NCBI GenBank assembly: GCA_964017235.1
Contig: OZ024936.1
Location: 59,509,028-59,573,027, forward strand
Direction: 5' to 3'
DNA from: Sabellastarte sp. h YS-2021
Lineage: Eukaryota; Annelida; Polychaeta; Sabellida; Sabellidae
Length of the DNA: 64,000 bases
The translations under genes were made by a program, and so were the position numbers. Positions 13,001 to 28,000 of the stretch are shown here, in pieces. Below the pieces are notes generated by a model. The model searched no databases. It was given only the letters and a program-made list of their open reading frames with translations, and was not told the DNA's origin. How positions within the stretch are numbered: the first letter of the stretch is position 1; each line of letters begins with the position of its first letter.

Positions 13001-16000
13001 ATACCTCACTCAACATAAGCACAAGCTAACAACCCTCTAACATATTTAAAGTTTACTCATTAATTCCTTCTAATTCTACTTGGAATTTTAGAGAGCTTTA
13101 TCTTCCCTTTACAAGGGGACTCTTGGGTGTAACATAACCCAAATAGTCAACCTATATCAGTACACAAGGATTGAAAGGGATGAAGCACCATGCAGGACAA
13201 CCGCGTGTAGGGGGGGTTAAGACTAAGTTGGGGTATGCCTTGGTTTAGACGTAGGATTAACATTCTTTCTGAAAAAGGCTATATAGAGGGGGATGCCTAA
13301 TGAATCTCATCAGGTAGAGCTATTCACACAGTGGGACCATCGAAAACAAAACTATAACCAAACTGTTTCACAGACTTTTGAGTAGATTGCTGAAACTTTG
13401 GTACAACAAAGAAATTACCAACACTCTGACTGCACCAGGTGCTATAAGAGCTACTTTAACAAGATAGATATGGAGCACAATACTTGGGAAAACCATTGAG
13501 AAGAAACCTCCCTCTGACATTCACCTTTATTTTTTTTGTAATTTTCCACTGACCTTCACCCCTTACCTGCAGTACTTTTCCGCTTCCTATGAATGGGCTG
13601 ATGTTGCACTGGTGTCCCATCATCTGTATGGTAATACTTCACATGGTAGTCCACTAAACTCTTCTTCCTGAAGGTCTTTGTGCAGGCTTCGTATGGACAA
13701 CTGTACTCCTCACTAGGTGGCTCTGTCGTTAAAGTGTCAGCAGGTGAAACAAATGCACGGTGGGTGGATTTTGGTGTGGTTTTCTCGCCTTTCTTGCCAA
13801 CTGCATGAACATAAATGTACAATTGAGCAATGTTAAGGTGGAACGCCATAAAAGTAAAAAATAAATATTTTTGTCTCATTATAATTTATCAGGTTATCTG
13901 GAGTTTAAATTTGAATAGAACTATTTTCCTCGTCTCGTGAGATATAACTTGAAAGGTCTTAACCACATTGCTTTAATTGCAATAGCAGAAGCTACATTAC
14001 CCAAAGAATACTCTGGTAGTTAATATAGTAGAACCTCCATCATTTATATAAAAATTCCTGAATGGAATATTGCACAAATGACTAAATTAGAACTACAATT
14101 TCACAAACTATTGCCACAAAACCTATGTCAAGTAAATGAGACATGCATATATCCAATGAATTGCTATGTACAGTTAAAGTTCCATGATCCACTTGAAAAA
14201 AACTATATACATCAATGGAAGGGAACAACCGTTATCTTAACAGGAATACTGTATAAACTATGTAGAAACTCTATTGTCTCGAAATGCAGTCAAATCCCTT
14301 TGAAACAGAATTCTAATAAGCTGAAGTAAACATCTATCGCCCTATTCAGAAAATAGTTTAAGTTAGAATAATAATTAGCTTAACTTTTATGGAAAAATGG
14401 CTCAGCTAATCTTTGAATTAAATCGGTATTCAGAAAGTTATGCTACTTTTGGATTAAGCGCAACAGATTAAACTATATTTAATCCAAAAGTTAATCTAGA
14501 AATTAGCTCAATGTCTCTGTGAATATATTATGCTTAATCCTAATCCAATTTTTGGATTAACTTAAGCCTTTTTCATTGTAATTTACCTGACAGTGTAATT
14601 AACCTGTTACCTGGAAATACTGGTTAAGTAAAAGTATTTTTTTCTGGTGCCCTTAGAGCCCACTTATCAGAGTTCTAACGTATTGAAACAGGACAATATT
14701 TTTATAGATAATATCAAGTAGTGGTTGGACTGGTTCTGAAAATCAAATTCAGTTACTGGGGCTTTGAAACTGAAAAAATCTGGGATTTCACACACTTGCC
14801 ACATATATTATTGAAAATTAACTGTGAGCGTACATGAAAAATAATTTAAAACAGGAATTGTCTTTGCAAGAAACCATACATATTGGAAGAGGAAGATGTT
14901 TTGGTTTGGATAATATAAAGTTCTCATAATAGAAAAAGTATTTAGTCTATACAAGAGTAGAAATGTATATTTTAGGAGAGTTTTAAATGAGTTCAAATAA
15001 CTGAACATTTGGACAACAAAAGTTCACATAACAGAGGTTTTATTTCAAGTACATAGCATATTCTTTGTTCAAATATCTATCATGAGTTATTTTCACCTTG
15101 CCTCTTAACCCCTGTGGTTATGGGTTAAAATCTCTACTCCAAATTAGGTACTGTCCTTAACCTACACTAGTCTGGGTTGAAGTGTAGCATTAAACTTTCA
15201 TATTTGTGGGTAAAATATGTAGTGATGGTTAATTTGTAAGAGCTGTAGAAGTCACTAATGCAACAAATTTACATAAAGAAACAAAAAAAATATAAGAATA
15301 TATATTTATTGGTAACAAAATATTAACAAGTAACATATATGTATAATTAACAAGTATGGGAGATATACAAATTATATACAAGATATCATTTTAAATGCAA
15401 TACTAATATAAACACAAGATTAGTTGTTCATGTTGACACATTTTGTTCCCTGTTGTAAATAAATGCATTTTCACGATATCTGTAACACTCTTACAATTGT
15501 TACAATATACAGCTACACAAGGATTTAAATGCTGAAACCTGATTGGTTAATACACATCACATTAAGCAGAATTGAGTGTACTCTCATGGTATCATAAATG
15601 CATTATGATAAAATGCAACATTGTGGTATACTGCACATAAAAAGAACTATACCATTTAGTGAATGTTGCCCAATGATAATGCTGCATTTGTAACCATATC
15701 ATTGCCTGTAACCTGCTTTTGATGATTGACACTTGATGCGGAGGTGGACTGAAGAGGTGAATACCATCTCTGATAATCACTGAAGCTTTTATTCTGCAGC
15801 CCTGATAAATAGCCAGTTGCTGTGGGGCTGTTTACAGGACTTTGGAAACCATTTGACTGACAACCTAGAGATAGATGCACAGGTGATGCAGAGTATCCAT
15901 GGAGATGACGTTCAAGGTTGTAGTTTAAACTTTCTGCAGTTTGACTGGATAAGTCATTGCTGTTGACCATTGGCATGCTTCTTTGACCTTCAATGGGAGT

Positions 16001-19000
16001 AGAGCAATAGTTAGGCTGGTATCCTGTAGTGTGATGAGACTGGTATCTGGTATCCTGTCTTGGGGTTCCTGTGGTGTACCTTGTGCCATACAAAGCAGCC
16101 ATCTTTCTCATCTCACTGGCAGCAGAGATTTGTTTCTTCATATAATCTTGTATTTTCACTCGGGCATTTCTTCGGCTGAAGATTCCTTTCATAAAGTCCT
16201 CCTTGCAGGCTGGGTGAATGGCCCAGTAGGAACCTCTGGGCACCTTCTGGGGTCTTCCATCTTTAATGAAACATTCGTTAATTGACAGGTTATGCCTGAT
16301 GCTGTTCTTCCATGCAGAGGATGACTTATTCTTGCCAAAATATGGATATTTCTCAGCCACCTGAGAATAAATGTCTCCCAGAAGAGCTCTGTGTGATGGA
16401 AATGACAACAGGGTTTTGCCGATAATTTCTACAAAGGACTGTGTTGGTTTTCCTTCAAGAGTTTCTTCTTCAGTACTTGCTGACCTTTCCACCTCTTCTA
16501 CAGATGATGAAGACTGGTCCTTGTTGTTTAGTTGTTGTGGTGAAGAACATGTGATAGTGAATGGAGACAGGTTATTAGTAGTAGAATACTGTGATGGAGA
16601 ACTGTATCCAGAATCATACAAGCTGCTATAATTACTGCTGTCGGGGGATAAACTTGGTGATGGTGTGTGGTGGATACGGAACCTATCACACATTGATATG
16701 GCATCATTAGGTGAGTTTAACATCGATTCAGAGGTAAAACTGAAGCCTTCTGTCTGTGAAGTAATTTGATTGTCTTCCTGTAAAGTTTCTTGTATTTGCT
16801 CACCCTGGGTACAAGATGAAAATTCAGCTGTCTGGGTTGGACCAGACATGAGAGAAAATCCTTCAGATGCACTTGAAAAATATTCCTGAATATTTACATG
16901 ACCATTGTTGTGCTTCTCTGATCTTGTTCCTTCTGCAAATGCTGATACATCCATGTATTCATTGCCAGGGCAAATTGGTTTAAAGTCAGGCATTTCAAAT
17001 TCAGGAAATCTGGGACAGGTGGAATCTGATTGACTGTTGCTTGCAGCAAGTAATTTGGCCCACTCATTGAGCACTTCTGTCAAATCTTTCCCCAGGCTAC
17101 AAGATTGGGTACTGTCCAAAGCCTCTTCTGTGACATGACTTATTGATCTCCATGAGGCACTGGATTCTATAGACTCTGCAATGGGATAGAATTCTTGTAC
17201 TGTTGAACTCTCCATTGTGCCAATTTGCAGTGCTTTAAGTGCAATGGAAATAGATCAGGAATCTGTAAAGATAAACAGGAAATGTTTATAATATTGCATA
17301 GTTACATCATTGATCCATTAAACAAAGAAAGGTCTTACTTTTAATCGATTACTACTTTTTGATGTTCAATGTATTTTTATGAAACACAGACATTTGCATC
17401 TACAGGGTGATTTCTATACAACACATCTTTATGGCAATTAAGTTTTATAGATTACTTTTAAAGATTTTAAAGATTACAAAAAATAATACAAATGCCTTTT
17501 TCATCGATATCAACTGAGCATCTAACAAATATGTTAAATTTTTAAATGCAGAACACAAGAAAGCTTATTATAATCTTTTTTGATTTTGCCTAATTGATTC
17601 AATAAAATATTGCTGATGAAAAATGCAGAACACAAAGATTTAAGACTGAACTTACCTCAATTTTATGAGTCTCTTATTAGTCTCAAACACTTTTTCAGCT
17701 ATTTGTAAAATGTCCTTTGTAAAAATGTATTACTGGGAAGAAATGAATTGTGATGATTTCTACTCCACTGCAGACCCCTTTTATAGCAAAAACATCCACC
17801 ACACAAGACACTCTGCTAAGGAACCAACTAAACTAACATAGTAGACAAGATGTTAGGATAAAGTGGGGATCTATGATGTAAATCCCAATTGACCTTGGTA
17901 AATTATAAATCCCAATTAGACTAAAGAACAAGATATTATCAACAATATGTCAAGTACTAATCCCATTCAATTGTAGATAGGAGTTTCATGCTATCATATA
18001 TGATTGTGGATATAATTGCAAACTGCCAAGTTGCAATTGGAAATGCAATTAGTTCTCCTAACATACTAGAGGAGCAAATCAAGAGGTATACAGATAGTAA
18101 AGCAAAGTGTATTGATAACTGGAAATAAGTTGATGAAGGTGTAATATATTATCATTTAACTTAATATTTTTTTAATATCAAGAACATAATAATTAATAAT
18201 CATGTTATAAAATTTCTATGTTGTTTAGAAATAACTAAATACAAGATACAATTTAAATTAACTTGTTTCTGACTTAAGGAATTATATTTATTCTCTTCTG
18301 CTTTTAAAAATTTATTTAAATTCACCTCCATTATTTTTTTGTGAATAAATAAAATATATCTGAAGAGCTTAGAAATTTTGTTTCAAGGACATACGAGGTT
18401 AGTGAAATGAGTAATATATATTATCATTATAATGATGTTATATATAATCATTTAAAATGATAACTATTAAGTTATAATAGGTCAAAAAGTTTATGATAAA
18501 TTAACTACAACAACCTGAATTTAAATTCAGCCTACTTTTCCTTGATAGTTAAATAACTAAATAAGTAACCATTTTTAAAACGTCTCCATTTCGAAGAAGC
18601 AATTTAAGATACTCTGTTTTAAATTAAGTATTCCAACTCAAGAATTTAAATTTACTCTTTTTTACAGTTTCGGAATACTTTAGAGTATCCTTTCTTCTGT
18701 CTCTTCAATTAAACAGGTGCTATTAAAACATAAGAGAACTGAGAACATGTCATTTTTCTCAAATGAAATAGTATACTTGCATTGTTTGGTAGGCTTAAAC
18801 AGTTCTTTTACCTGTTTTAACATTACACAAAGTAGAACACAGAAATTTAAGCATGCAACCATGAACCAAACAACTAAAACATTAAACACATTTTTCTGAA
18901 AATCCAACAATCTATTCAAGCCACAAAATTACAACTATTTTGCAAAAAGCACATACTAGAAAATAGCATCAGAGGTGCCTGTACTCCACAATCTGGGGAA

Positions 19001-22000
19001 ATAGCGTTGGATACCACAAGATATAGAAGAGGTGAAAAAGTAAAAGATAAGGAGTCTTTTAGAACAATGTATTGTAAGCTATGTAAAGACGCAGGCGAAA
19101 TAACAATTAAGAAAGAGAAAATGTTTGTAAAGGCAAACCATAAAAACAAGACAATTTAATATTGCACGATGACAGCATTGATATGTACACTGAACTTTAT
19201 AAAGCTGAAAAATTATTACTTGATCTATTTGTTAACTGAAACATAGGTGTCAATGGAGATAGCACATTTACATAAAAATATGCATAATAATCAGTTGAAG
19301 TAATCCACATGGCTTCGTAACAGGGGAAATATGTTCCAAATATGGCAGTAGAAAACATTCAGGCAGAGTCAAGGTCAAAGGTCACACCATAACATTGCAC
19401 ACCTACAACTTCCATCCAGTATACCCACCAAGTAACAACTTACTATACCTTATCGTTTCCCAGATATAGCCCAGACAAGAGTTTTAAGTTCAAGGTCGCT
19501 ATAACAAGATCACAAGTCAAATCAATGTCACACCATGAAGTTGAACACAATTCAACACATATACCCCCAACCAAATATCTATGCTAATTATCAAATTTCT
19601 ACACTTCACAGTTTCTGAGATATAGTTCAGACAATATTTAAAGGTCAGGGTCACTGCAGCAAGGTCAAATAAAAGTAAACACTATGACATTGCTCACCTA
19701 TACCCCCAACCAGTGTTTCCAAGAAATTATAAACTCTCTATATATCATGATTCCTGAGATTCAGCCCAGACAAAAATTTCTTTCCATTGCCCACCCACAA
19801 AGCCAGAGATGCTGTAGATGAAAACAATACCAGCACAGCCCTTAAAGACTGTGGGGTAAAAAGCAATACCACACATAAGAAATTCAAGCAAGTCTTTAAA
19901 ACAGTAAGTTTTCAGCCTTTGTGCAAACTCGAAAGCAAGCCAAATATTGATAGGAAACTTATTGCAGAGTACTGGACTATCAAATGAGATGGTATAATTG
20001 TTCACATGGATTTATGCACTGAAAAAAACAAAGGTAAAGACACTGAAAACTGTGTGGGAATTGAAATTCAAGAATTAATTTAAGTTCAATATTATATCAA
20101 TATTATAACACCTAAGTTGGAGAAGAAAGTTATGCTAACACAAAAGATATTCAAATATGACATAAACATCTGATGTTCCGGCTGTAAAATCAATTAGATT
20201 TCATATTAAAATATTTCAGAATAAATCTGCTTGGGTGTTAAAATTAATAATAAATATAAAGTAAGGCTCTGACAAGTTACCCAGTTACATCTGAAAACAG
20301 TCTAAATTGCTGAGAAACTGCGTGCAAGGTAGTGAAGCCAAAATACAACTGAAATATAGTTTAAATCAATCAATCACTTGGGTAGCCATGCTTAAGGATA
20401 AAACTTGTACAACATAATTTTCAAACATGTACACATATATTTGGTATTCATCACAGAGACTCTGTTTTAGCTGAATGCTGACATAAAATCCAACATATGT
20501 AAGAGTACATTATATAAACTTAAACTTTAATATCTAAACTGAAAGATTTTCCCAATTAGAAAGAAACCTGAGCCTTTAGCAAGGCTATTACTTGGGTAAA
20601 ACCTTAGTACTTTATCAGATTTTGTCTATCAAGTAGACAACTCTTAATCTATCAGGGCCATCTTAATATTTTTGTTTCTTTTTTTTGGAAAAACCATAAA
20701 CTTCTTTTTTTTTCATATTTCTTGCACTTAATTTTTCAAGTAGAGTTGCCACTTTCCAGCAAATGAAAAAATGGTACCTTACATTTGTCACTGACTTTAC
20801 CAAGTTATAATTATCACTAGTCTTTATAAACCACACTGAGAGAATTTATAGGAGAATCAGAATATAAATTTGGAATGCAAGTGTATGTAACTGGTTCAAT
20901 ATGGTCTTTGAAAAATTTCTATCCACTTTCATAGCCTGTATGTATCCCCTACCAAAGACAACTGGATCAGTACTAAACTGGATTTACAGTCAATATTTTT
21001 GGGGGGAAAATACAATGTTAAAACACAGACTTATCATTCAACAAATACAACAATATACACACCCAAAGCACAGTCATGCTAATAATAGAGACACTTTTTT
21101 ATATTTACCAGTGAATGGACTATCAACATCGGTATCATCTGGTTCTGACAATAACAAACCGATCCTTTATTTCATTTAACATTTTCAGTTTCTTAGATAA
21201 AAAATTTTAACCTGAAATCAGTGTATGGAGTTTACCAGAAAACTTTCCTAGTCTATCAGACCTCCAACTAAAAATGTTACAGGTCCATATCAGAAGTTTC
21301 CAGTCGGTATTTCAATCTATTTTAAGTCAATATGCAATTCCAGAACTGACATGTGCTTAAGAATAAACAGTTTAATGTCATATTCTATAATGCCAACAGT
21401 GGTGGACTGGTGTCCCCAGCCCTGAAATAATTTTGGCGATTAAACAAAATATACTAATAGTTTTGTCAAATTATAGGACATCTGGCCCTGTAACCATAGA
21501 AGGATAAATGTCTGTGAGAATAGTAACAAGTCTGAGATGGGGGTAGGTGTAAACGTCATACATATAAGGGGTCAATCATCGGTCAGAAAAAAGGATGAAT
21601 AATCGACCATGAAAGTTTGAGGCGAATCCCAACACGAATGTGGGCCAATATTCAGTAGCATTCTTATTCATAAAATTTTCTGAGAAAATAGCGGTTTTCT
21701 AAAAAAACAAAAAAATGTAAAGAATAAGAAAACCATTTTAGGTACAAATATTTTAAAAGTGCTGTAAAAAAATCTTTTCAATACAGCCTAGAGCACAACA
21801 CTAGAATACAACTTACTTGGTGTCTCAGAATTGTTAGAGAATCTTAGAGAAAATCTGTATTCATCATATAATAATATATCCAATGATTTTATTGATTTAT
21901 CCGATGAACAAAAATTTGTTTATATGTTGAAACAACCTATACGTAACCTAATTAAATATGTAACTTTAGCATGGAATTTAAGGAAAAGTAAGTTATTTTA

Positions 22001-25000
22001 TTAAATATTTATCTGGTTTTACAAATTCACCACACAGTACTAATTTACAGTTTTATTTTCAAAGTGACATATAAGCCCATGTGGGCTGGGTAACTCATCA
22101 TTATGTATTTTTGTGGTTGTTACTGTTATATAAATTGTTACATGTCACTATAATAAATAAACTCTTATGTCTTATGTCTATGTCTATGTCTTATGTGATG
22201 GGTTTGCACTCTGGTGTGTTATCGATATTGTAATATCCTCACGTATATCAGTTCTGTTAATGGCTGGGCTTCCGGGGACTCCCCTTTTAGCTCAGTTAGT
22301 GATAGAGCTAGACTTGTGTTTAGTTCTGTGTGTAATCCAAAGGTACTGGGATTGACTCCCAGCAGAGGCATCTAATATCTATCTTTACAGTACAATATGG
22401 AAAATTTAGTATCTTCCAACCCCGAATTAGTATGACCATAAATTAAGCTTGTGAGCATAATAAATGCTTACCTGGTGAGGTTGCTTTCTCTTTTGATGGC
22501 CGGGCGCCTTTCGGAATATCCTGGCAAAGAGGAAAGAACAAATTCATATTAATTTACTCTGCCAAAACCAAGGATTAAGTTTTCCAGTAGGGGTGTAAGA
22601 AGTCAATATATAAAATTCACCCCAATATCAAGCACTCACAAAGTTTAGTATGTACCTTCACAGTAAACAACAGTCAATATAGCAGTTCCCCAAGAAAAAA
22701 ATAGCATCAGATGCCCGTACCCCACAACTTGGGGAAATAGTTTTCAACACCATGAGATATAGAAGTAGTGAACAGTACATAGGGATACTTTCAGAGCAGT
22801 GTCAGTTATATAAAGCTAAGTAGAGATGATGCTCACCTACACCCCCTAACCAATGTCCCTACCAAGTGTCAACCTTTCTGTTACACCTTATGGAATCCAA
22901 GAAATAGCTCAGACAAGATTTTAAAATTCATGGTCACTATGACAAGGTCAAAGATCAAATCAAGGTCTCACCATGATGTTGTATACCTACAACCCCTGAC
23001 AAATATCCCTACCAAGTATCAACTTCCTACACCTTACAGATTCCGAGATATAGCCTGGGCAAGATTTTATAGGTCAAAGTCACTACAGCAAGATCAAAGG
23101 TCAACTCTAGGCACATCATGATGTTACCTTACGGTTTCCGAGATATAGCCCGGACAAGATTTTATAGGTCAAGGTCACGACGGCAAGGTCAATGGTCGAA
23201 TCAAGGTCACACCAAGACACTACACACCTACACCCCCTAACCAATGTCCCTACCAAGTATCAACTTCCTACACCTTACGGTTTCTGAGATACAGCAGTGT
23301 TTCCGTTTACGCACAAATGTGCGTAAATTTACGCCGAAATCAAGCGATTTACGCACATATTATTTACCAGGGGGTCAGACTGACGCAGAAGTATTTGTAA
23401 AAAGAAATATCAACATTTAGTCTATATATGAAGCAGTTCTTTATTTATTCCAATTTCAAAACAAAAACGGCCGATACTTGTAACTGCGCATGCGTGGGGT
23501 GAAAAAGGTCGAGAGGTGAACAGTTTCGCGAGGCTAAGAGGTCACGCATGCGCATTAGCGTTATTCAATTACCGAATCCACCAAAGGACGCAATATCTTT
23601 TACTGTTACATGAAATAAAACAGCACTGAGGATATGCTGTATATTTTAAAATTTCTTGTAAGGCGAGAGCTATGCAGATGAGATCCATCTTAAATACCTT
23701 GTGCATTGGGAGACACGTTCTACTAAATCTCGGAAACTCTTGAATTTTTAACCCCGGAAACCTCCCTGGAAAATACTAGCTGTAAAATTCGCAAATATTT
23801 ACAGGGAATGTAGCAAAAAGACTAACTTTGGAACTACTCAATGGATTTTTGTCAAATAAAAAGCAACATAAACTACAGTAATTTGTCTTTCAAACAGTAT
23901 AGCGTAAATAAAATAATTTTTAGAAACTATCAACATACTATGTCATTGGAACTTGAGTAGTGCTTCTGTTCATTTTTGCAACCTTAAAAATCGTCCCAAA
24001 ATAAGGGAGAAAAAACGTATGAAAGTAAAGTTTATTTTTTGACTATTTTCTTTACCCTGATGTACACAGTTGTACTTCAGATATCTTTATGAATATACGG
24101 CCATGTACAATGTACTGTAATTTTTCCAAAGTGATAAATCAAATTTAGCAAACAAAGGGGGGTTTTGGTCTCCATGAGCGTGAATAAAAGACCAGAAATG
24201 CATAATATTCAAAAGAATTGATTTATGCCTGTTGGGTGGACAGCTCCAATATTCCACATCCACCACTGCTCACGCCTTCTTCTGTGGGCTGTTGATGGTG
24301 TGTTGTATTTGGGAGTGCACCACTCTAAGATTGAGAACTGCATATCCTTAATAGAGTGACTTTTTCCAGTGAAATGTTTGGAAACTGGTGTCACTCTATT
24401 ATCCTTAGGTTTGTTTACTGAGAGTCTGTGTTCATATATTCTCTGTCTGAACGCCCTCCCTGTTTCTCCAACATAATATTTACCACATTTTTTGCATGTG
24501 ATTAAATATACAATATCACTGAGTTCACATGAGATTAGTTTTGGGAGGTTTTTAGGTTGGTATTTATCTCCACTGATGTTACAGGTAATTTCACTTATTT
24601 TAGTGATTAGAGGGCAGTAAGTGCATTTACCCAGCCGGGTGCAATGGGTGGGTATTAGTTTTGTCCTTACCATTTCTTTTGGTGGGTATGAAATGGAGGC
24701 TTTAGTAAGCATATCCCTTAGGTTAGGTAACCTCTTGAAGCCAATGATAGGTTTATCTGGGAATGTACTCGAGCAGTCATTACTGTGCTGGATAATGTTC
24801 CAGTTGTCATGAATGAAGCCCTTTATGTCAGGGTTCTGGGGGTTAAAGGTAGTGGTCATGACAGGGGTGGTCGTAACTTCTTTTGTTTTAACTTCTAGTA
24901 AATCATCTTGTGTGTATCTACTAGCTCTTAGCATATGTTTTTTGAGGGTTTTGAATGGGTATCCTCTTTTCATGTAATGCTCAATCATTTTCATTCCATT

Positions 25001-28000
25001 ATCAATGAAATCTTTGTTCTTAGTACATATTCTTCGTATTCTGAGGAATTGACCAAATGGCCCTTTCTGATGGCATGGTTTATGGTGAGCAGATTGGTAA
25101 TGTAAATACAGGTGTGTGTCTGTAGGTTTTTCATACAGTGTTGTGTATATGGATCTGTCAGCGTCAACCTTGACTGTGGTGTCCAGAAAGTTAACATGTG
25201 TGTCATTAATCTCAGATGTGAATTTAATTTTGGGATGTATACTGTTCAGGTAATTGATGAATTTATTGAGTTCATCTCGCCCATGTGTCCAGATCATAAA
25301 TATATCATCTATGAACCTGAGCCATAACAGTGGTTTAAGGTGCCACTTTTCTAGGGCTTTTGTCTCAAAACGGTCCATGAATAGATTGGCGTAATTAGGG
25401 GCTACTGCTGTGCCCATTGCAGTGCCTCCTACTTGCAAGTAATGTTCTTCATTAAATGTGAAGTTCATACTGTGCAATACTAGTTCTAGTAATTTGAGGA
25501 GGAACGGGGTGATAGGATTCTTTGTTCTGTCACGCCTTAGGTGGGCTGCCACTGCTAATATCCCTTCCCTATTTGGTATGTTAGTGTAGAGAGAGGATAC
25601 ATCTAATGTGACTAATAGTGCACCTTCAGGCAGTTTATCTAGAGTTTTGAGTCTGCTAATAAAATGTTGTGTGTCCCTAACATATGATGCTGTCTTGGGT
25701 ACGTAGTCTTTGATATGTGCATCAATAAACTTGGAGATGTTACATGTTGGATGACCAATCGAGCTGCATATTGGTCTCCCTGGTATACCTTTTTTATGTA
25801 TTTTGGGTAGTAAGTAAAATCTACCTGATTTTGGATTGTCTATGTTTAGATAATTGAAGTTTTTTTCAGTGATCAAGTTAACATTTTTCATATCTGTGAG
25901 TACTTGGCATATCTTTTTGGATATGTCAATAGTAGGATCATCTTTGAGTTTGGTGTAGAAGTTACCATCGCTAAGTTGCCTGTAACCTTCCCTTAGATAA
26001 TCTGTGGTGTTCATTATCACTACTGCTGAACCTTTGTCAGCTTTTTTGATGACTATGTGGGGATTGTTCTGTAAATCCCTCATACCTGCTCTTTCGTCCT
26101 TTGTTATATTTTGTAGTGGATTTTTGTTGAACTTACATTCTAATAAGTTCATCTTGAATGCTCTTTTGAAAGTATCCAGTGTTTTGTTAGGTGGATTTGG
26201 TTTCCAGCTTGATTTATTTTTGAATTTTTGGTGGATTTCATTGTAAGGGTTATTGACTGTTATGTCCTCATATTCGTCCTCAGCATTTTTGTTCATAAAA
26301 TCAATAATGCTTTGTGTGATTTCAAGGTCAATATTTTCATTTGTTGGTTTGAAAAACTGTGCTAATTCCAACCTTCTGTGGAATTCCTTGAAGTCATTCC
26401 AGATTTCTGACTTGTCTGGTCTAGGCGGTGTAGGGCAGAAAGTCAGTCCTTTTTCCAACACTTTAAGTTGGTGTTCATTGAGTTCATAATTAGAGATATT
26501 GATGACATTGTGACCTATATAACTTTCAAATTTAGTATTAGGTGGTAGAATGCCTGGTGGGGCATTCATGGCTGCTAGTTCTAAGTCTGCCTTAGATTGA
26601 GCCATGGTGACAAATCAGGTTAGTAGGGGTTGTGCGGTGTCCCCTAAGGTACTAAATGAGATGTGCAAATGCGCCTGTTTCATAACATATAACATTTATT
26701 TTATCAATAAAGTGTATAAGGTTAAGGTGCAATTAATGAGTTGACACAGGTGGAAATGTGGAATGTGTAAATAACATATACAGTATTTACTTCAAATTAC
26801 GAAATGTCAAGATTATTGTAACATTTTCTTTAATTGTTTGACAAAACTTTGGAGTTCTTGCTCATTGGTTTGCTTCCTTGGTCTTTGCTGCCCTTGCTTC
26901 CTGTACTTGGGTGCAATGAACTTCCTGTTCCTTTGGTTGGATGGTTTTGGAGGTTCATATTGGCGTTTGGTTCTATGTTCCAACACCGGTGCCATCCCCA
27001 CATCTCGCTTTCTTAAGGAGTCCTTTATTTCCTTGATCTGGTCTTTATTAAGGATTAATGCTAACTGGTCATAATCCCTACTGATCTGATCCTTAAGGGT
27101 GCTGTATTTGGTGAACATGTCATTCAAAAGGGCTTTGGTCATCTTTTCTTTACATTCCCTTATGGTCTGGTCCCAGGCTTTCCTAACAGCTTCACTCCTT
27201 GTGCTGTTAATGTTGAACTTAAACTGGACACAGGTAGGGAAGACACCTTTCAGCAGCTCGCTGTGCATTCTATTTATGACACTGGCAAGACTGATTTTCT
27301 TTCTCTGATTTGTCTTTAATCTTAAGTAGATTGGCTTAGATTCCACAGGGTAGTTATCTCTGTCTGGCGCCACACTTGTGGAGGGTGCATCTTGGCCTAG
27401 CTTCTTCCTTTTCTTACTCTTGGGTTGAGCAGGAGCTGGATTATCTGTGAGCTTGGCTCTAGCTTCACTAAGGAGTTGCATTGTCTCCTCAGAGATTCTC
27501 TCTCTTGGCATAGGTGTGTCTGCAGCTCTGATATCTAATCCGTCACTCTGTATGTTCCAATTAGATACGGCAGAAACCAGGGTAGAGTGGCTAACACTTT
27601 CGGATATCACACTCATGATTAAGAAATAAAATAACAGCAAGAAAATTGAAGTGTTATAATGTCACTCAAGTAAATGTTCACAATAGATATTGTAGAAGTG
27701 CCTTACACAATATCTTTTAAACTATAGGTATTATGTTTCGAAAGCTATATTTTATTGAACTTTCTCATCAGAGGCTGGAGAATATGGGCTAAAGTCTCCC
27801 CTGAAGTACTTTTTGGGATGTGCAATTGAACCTGTTTTTTGCACCTGTGCACCTGTGCACCGCTAGGCGGTGCATTGCACCTGTGCACCTTTTTTGAGGT
27901 GGTTGTTTATTCTGAAGGATTTCAGGTGAGTATATTTTTCTAAGGTTGGAAATATAATATAATTATATTAAATATTATAATTATACTATTTATAAATTTA

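Noticed and set aside
14340-14600. Repeated TTAATCCAAAA inverted phrases, a possible MITE
   Set aside because: Ends and target duplication could not be resolved; kept only as a low-confidence note.
15983-16631. Plus-strand ORFs of 86-100 codons
   Set aside because: Antisense shadows of the FoxQ2-like coding exon.
22275-22375. Functional tRNA gene
   Set aside because: No acceptor-stem pairing found and A-to-B box spacing and anticodon arm do not fit a standard tRNA.
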